Position numbers and translations under genes: made by a program
Origin: Bidens hawaiensis
Lineage: Eukaryota > Streptophyta > Magnoliopsida > Asterales > Asteraceae
DNA: 64,000 nucleotides
NCBI GenBank assembly: GCA_021521415.1
Contig: JAIQDT010003796.1
Location: 186,001-250,000, forward strand
Direction: 5' to 3'
The notes under the pieces: generated by a model
Databases searched by the model: none
What the model saw: only the letters and a program-made list of their open reading frames with translations
Told to the model about the DNA's origin: nothing
In this document: positions 60,228 through 64,000 of the stretch, in pieces
How the letters are laid out: the number at the start of each line of letters is the position of its first letter
How positions within the stretch are numbered: position 1 is the stretch's first letter

Positions 60228-62342
60228 GGCTGAGGGGTGTGGGGGGCGCGAGAGGGGGCGCGAGTGGGGGCGCCAGCCAATAATATTGTGACGTGTGGCA
60301 GAGAGAGAAAGTTGATAAGATGGGTGTTGGTAGTGGTGTTCGCGCCCCGGGACATGGTGTGGAGGGGCGCGAGAGGGGGCGCGAGCGGTTTTTTTTTTTA
60401 TTATTTTTTAAATGTAGTAAAAAAACGTATTATTAAAAAAACGCAAAAATTATTTTAAAAAACACACATTTTTTTGAAAATTCATATAATAAAAAAAACA
60501 TACTAAAAATTAAACAATCAATAATATTTAATAATAAAACTAATCTAATACAAGATCCTCTGGTCGTCTCGCCCACAAATGTTCAACCAACTTATGTCGA
60601 AGATCCCCGTGTATCTCACGGCTCTTGATATTTGCTATGTTATGAAGTTTTTGTTGATCACTGATTGTGGACGGTTGTGGCGGAATGTCACCTTGGTAGT
60701 TTTGGCATATAGCTTTGCCCTCGTCTTCTAACGTCATGTTGTGTAGGATAAGACACGTGTAGACGACGTCCATTATCCTCTCCCGAGTCCAATAACGTAT
60801 CGGGTTCGCCAGAACATAATATTGTTTTTTTATAGCTCCAAAAGCTCTTTCAATATCTTTTCTAGCAGACTCTTGCTTCTTCGTAAAATACTTCCGTTTG
60901 TCGGCGACTGGCTCTGTAAAAGCTTGAACTAACACAGCCCATTCGTTGTAAATACCATCGACCAGATAGTACCCGTACTTGAAGAGTTCTTCATTTGCAA
61001 CAAAAGATTGAGGTGGTTCAACCCCGTCGATAAGGTCGTTGATCAAATGTGACTGATCGATAACATTAAGGTCGTTATTTGACCCAGCAACACCAAAAAA
61101 AGCATGCCAAAACCAAAGATCCTGTGACACCGCCGCCTCAAGTATGAGGGTCGGCCCTTCATGATCACCACGGTGGAACTGACCTCGCCAGGCCGTTGGA
61201 CACATAGCCCATCCAACATGCGTACAATCGATGCTACCTAGCATCCCAGGAAAACCATGTTTTTCTGCGTGCACCTCATATATGCGTTGGATGTCATACG
61301 TTGTAGGTTTACGCAGATATCTCCGAGCGTAAGTCGATATGACTCCTACGTACAATATATATTAAAAAATGTAATAAATATTTAATAAAAAGTAAAATTA
61401 ATGTTTTTTACCTTGGCAGAAAAAATGAAGGGATTCACGTGCAACCCTTTTCGACATCTGTAAATACTCATCCAAAGCGTCCGACGAGATGCCGTACGCT
61501 AGTTGACGGATAGCAGCCGTGCATTTTTGAAGAGGGGTAAAACCGGGAAGACCCCTAGCATCCTCCCTTTGTTGGAAAAAGGGATACCGTGCCTCTAAAT
61601 CACTCGCTATACGCGTGAACAATTGTCTGCTCATTCGAAAACGAGTTCGAAAATCCGACTCCGCGTATACCGGTTGAGGGCTAAAATAATGCCTCATCAA
61701 AGTATCGTTAGCACCCGATCGATCACGATCACGAGGTGGTGCTCTAACCCTCGGGAGTCGGGGTTGATGGGCTTGATTTTGCAAGAGATTTACCACGGCT
61801 GCGGTCAAAACTCCCCCTACATGAAGAAGCAAATCATCCTCTTCGGAGGAGTCGGAATCAGACGAGTACGACGACATTATTTTTAAAAAAAAAATGGGAC
61901 GATGGGTTGTTTGGAGATTGAAGTTGTGTTTGATATGGTAAAAATGGGTTGATTTAGGGGTATTATATAGGATTTTGTAAAGGTTTTTTTAAAAAAGTTT
62001 GAAAGAAATGGGTAATATATAGGAAGTGTTGTATAAAGAAATGGGTAAGTTTGGTGTTTTGTGAAGTTGTGTTAAAGTGTTGTATAAAATGGGTAATATA
62101 TAGTAGTAGAAAATTTTTTTTTTTTTTAAAAAATTAAGAGCCAACGGCTCATTTAAGCTTTCAAACGGTTCTTTTCACCATTCCCCATGCCCCTCACGCT
62201 CAACCTGTCCCGCGAACCCCCTGGCGCCTGCCTCTTTTTCCGCGCTCGCGCCCCTCTCGCGCCTCGGTGGTGTGGTGCTCGCGCCCCGGGGCGCGAGCGG
62301 CTGTCCTCTTGCGCCCTTTCTCACGCTCCACACCCCTCAGCC
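60228..62342. mobile_element. PIF/Harbinger transposon with intact transposase
   Basis: A 2115-bp element with inverted ends GGCTGAGGGGTGTGG and CCACACCCCTCAGCC, perfect over 15 bp, flanked by TTA at 60225-60227 and 62343-62345. Subterminal G/C-rich GGCGCGAG repeats occur at both ends. It carries one gene, a transposase on the minus strand. The second, Myb-like gene found in many autonomous PIF/Harbinger elements was not seen. Confidence 0.93.
60540..61877 (-). CDS. Harbinger transposase (HARBI1/ALP1-like, DDE)
   Basis: Two exons on the minus strand, 61877-61412 and 61345-60540, split by a 66-nt intron, encode 423 residues. The N-terminus is acidic and serine-rich (MSSYSSDSDSSEEDDLLLH), followed by a helix-turn-helix-like region (GFTPLQKCTAAIRQLAYG). 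The nuclease core is of the Plant_tran type: GSIDCTHVGW with the first Asp, LVDGIYNEW with the second, and RKDIERAFGAIKKQY with the Glu. YLRKPTTYDIQRI and DLWFWHAFFGVAGSNND are family blocks. The intron was placed because the donor CAAG-GTAAAA and acceptor TACGTAG-GA restore the family sequence CQGVISTYARRYLRKP. No stop or shift is present, so the enzyme may be functional. Confidence 0.92.
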
Positions 62343-62417
62343 TTAAGTCCGCACTTGTTTTCCTTTCTTGCCACATCAATCAAACCTTGGGTATTGCACC
62401 TATTGTGAATGCTTTTA

Positions 62418-63535
62418 GGATCACTTTTTTGTATTGTGACAGGATGTGATGGAAACTCGGTTTGGGTTTTATGGTATCGGTCCGTATCATATTAAAAAGT
62501 AGTGAGGTTGAATTACAAATAACATTGCTAGTCTAGTGACTTGAATTTTTTAATCTATTCACATCTAAATTATATTTTGGAAATACAAGGCATCCATTTT
62601 TTCCATATAAAAAAGAAATGAGGGTACAAGTTAAAAGATGCATAGTCTGATCAATAAAAGCCAAAGCTTTAGGTTGATTAACTGATGAAATAAAAAAAAT
62701 CAAAAGTCACATCAAATTAAAAATCCGTCAAAAGTCTTCCCAGTGAATCCTAAAATTAACAAAACAGAAATAAATTATATTTATCGACCGACATGTTATA
62801 GTTTGAATTTTAAAAATTCAATAGTTAAGCTCGTGTAAAATAATTAGTATAACTTTATGAAAAATAAAAAAAATGTTGCTCTCATGGATTAAGAATTAGA
62901 ACCATGTATTAAGGAATGAGTTCACAGCCCAAAAGCCCATGAAATTAACATTTGCAACAACACTTATATGAAGCCACAAGGCCCACCACTTGATATAAAT
63001 CAGTTGTACCCATATTTAATACTAGAAAAAAAAACTTATCAGATTAAAAAAGCTACATCTTTTTGGTTAAAAAATGCGTGTGTTAAACATGGGGTTTTTA
63101 AAGTTACGCTAAAAAAATGCTGGTTTTATCAAAACACATGTAATATTTGAGTACATGATATCTTCAACATCTCTAGTAACAATCACTCAACTTCAATGGT
63201 TACGTATGGGAAAAAAAACGTGGATAAAAGGCTTAAAGTAAAACATATATTGCAATAATAGATGGTGGCAAACATATCATATTCTAAGTGGTATGAAGAG
63301 TCATATCAATAGTCCAATGCTTCATCATTTCGCTTGTCCGGCCAAAATCCATTAAGGCCAAACAGCGATTTGCAATTAATGGAGTAGTCAAGGCTCAAGA
63401 GCTTGTGGTGTAGAAACGAGTATAAATTCTGAATTACATCTCAAATCACTCATGGCATTTAACACTAGACCCAATCCACCCCCCACATCACCAATAAATG
63501 GAACTTGTTTTTATCACTATTTGAACAAAGAATAA
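62418..63535. other. Gene-free AT-rich spacer
   Basis: No recognisable gene. Short open frames lack any family resemblance. Confidence 0.5.
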
Positions 63536-64000
63536 GACCGAGCGTAATGGTGCGTTTTGAGGAGAGTTATAGGTTATAACGCCCCCCCTCCCGGGCGTTT
63601 TGGCTTTTTTTTTAACGTTGTAAATAAAACGCTAGGAAATGGCACACATATCAAAAATAGCCGTTAGACATGACCGTTGGAGATGAATAATAAAAAAAAA
63701 TATTTCCTATATATTAAACCATTTCATCCCCAATCAAAACTAATCAATTTTATAAAAATTCTCTTTCAACTCTATAATTTCTCACACAAAATTCACTGTA
63801 TAAATGGATCCTCCATCTATATATAAACAGTTTTTCGGGCCCGACCAACAAGCTGAGGACGCGGCGGAGGAACAGGCGGTTACGAGTGTGATTACGCTCG
63901 CGACAACTTATATGAGTTCCGTTACGAGTGCGATTAGCTCTCCACCACCCCCCGTTTCAAAAAGAGCATATATCGAACGAGATCGTACCGAAGCCAACAA
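63536..64000 (+). mobile_element. Left part of a second Harbinger-type element, cut by the window end
   Basis: A TAA at 63533-63535 precedes GACCGAGCGTAATGGTGCG, a possible terminus, then GC-rich sequence and a coding start at 63804. The right end lies outside the window, so the boundary is only proposed. Confidence 0.45.
63804..64000 (+). CDS. Harbinger transposase-like N-terminus, partial
   Basis: An ATG at 63804 opens a frame that is still open after 65 codons at the end of the window. It begins MDPPSIYKQFFGPDQQ, has an acidic Ala/Glu stretch, then SSPPPPVSKRAYIERDRTEAN. The YIERDRTEAN block resembles the RDR/REAN segment that precedes the DNA-binding region in plant Harbinger transposases. 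It is not a close copy of the 61-kb transposase. Function is inferred from that short block only. Confidence 0.5.
   Translation, partial: MDPPSIYKQFFGPDQQAEDAAEEQAVTSVITLATTYMSSVTSAISSPPPPVSKRAYIERDRTEAN

Larger units (their letters stand above)
59990..62414. mobile_element. Tourist-like MITE interrupted by a Harbinger transposon
   Basis: The left end GAGCATCCACTTC at 59990 is preceded by TTA (59987-59989); the right end GTGAATGCTT, which ends at 62414, is followed by TTA (62415-62417). The ends are inverted copies with a few differences. Subtracting the nested transposon leaves about 305 bp of AT-rich, non-coding sequence. Confidence 0.6.

Overview
The window looks like nuclear DNA of a flowering plant. 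It is AT-rich and dense in transposons, and its spliced genes have GT-AG introns and plant families (CYCD3 cyclin, EB1C, R2R3-MYB, lysine-rich arabinogalactan protein, group 6 LEA). Repeat style and gene content suggest a eudicot, perhaps Asteraceae, but species is not readable from the sequence.

Layout: 1-2455 gene-free with simple and tandem repeats; 2456-4866 intact CYCD3-type cyclin (+); 5383-7098 intact ARF GTPase (-), convergent with the cyclin; 7736-10733 an EB1C microtubule plus-end protein gene (-), broken by a 13-nt deletion in the calponin-homology domain and by a SINE inserted in the last exon with a perfect 14-bp target duplication; 11.28-13.09 kb a palindromic minisatellite running into a 1.4-kb (CAT/CAC)n tract; 14063-17286 an atypical LRR receptor kinase (-) with four frameshifts; 17.3-23.7 kb gene-free with a Helitron end, a Stowaway MITE inside one copy of a tandem duplication, a Harbinger MITE and a second SINE; 23691-26335 an intact FAD-dependent oxidoreductase (-); 26.3-35.7 kb gene-free apart from a Harbinger MITE; 35.7-38.9 kb a decayed reverse-transcriptase element with a C-terminal CCHC and restriction-like endonuclease signature; 41.76-42.84 kb a hAT-like element; 44.69-51.18 kb a foldback element split by a nearly intact 5.9-kb L1-type LINE; 51580-52735 an R2R3-MYB of the MYB44/73/77 group with a nonsense codon, a 1-nt deletion and a 30-Asn run; 55.2-58.0 kb two tandem AGP genes (-), one shortened; 59513-59764 a group 6 LEA gene (-) with ABRE motifs; 59990-62414 a Tourist-like MITE split by a complete Harbinger transposon with an intact 423-aa transposase; 63804-end the start of a second Harbinger transposase.

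The genes do not form one pathway. What links the window is gene decay and nested transposition. Three host genes (EB1C, the LRR kinase and the MYB) carry frame-breaking lesions. The cyclin, ARF, oxidoreductase, AGP and transposase exons and the 1215-aa LINE ORF2 read through cleanly, so general base-calling error is an unlikely explanation. Mobile elements give dateable layers: MITE after local duplication, LINE after foldback, Harbinger after Tourist MITE, SINE after EB1C was a full-length reading frame in that exon.
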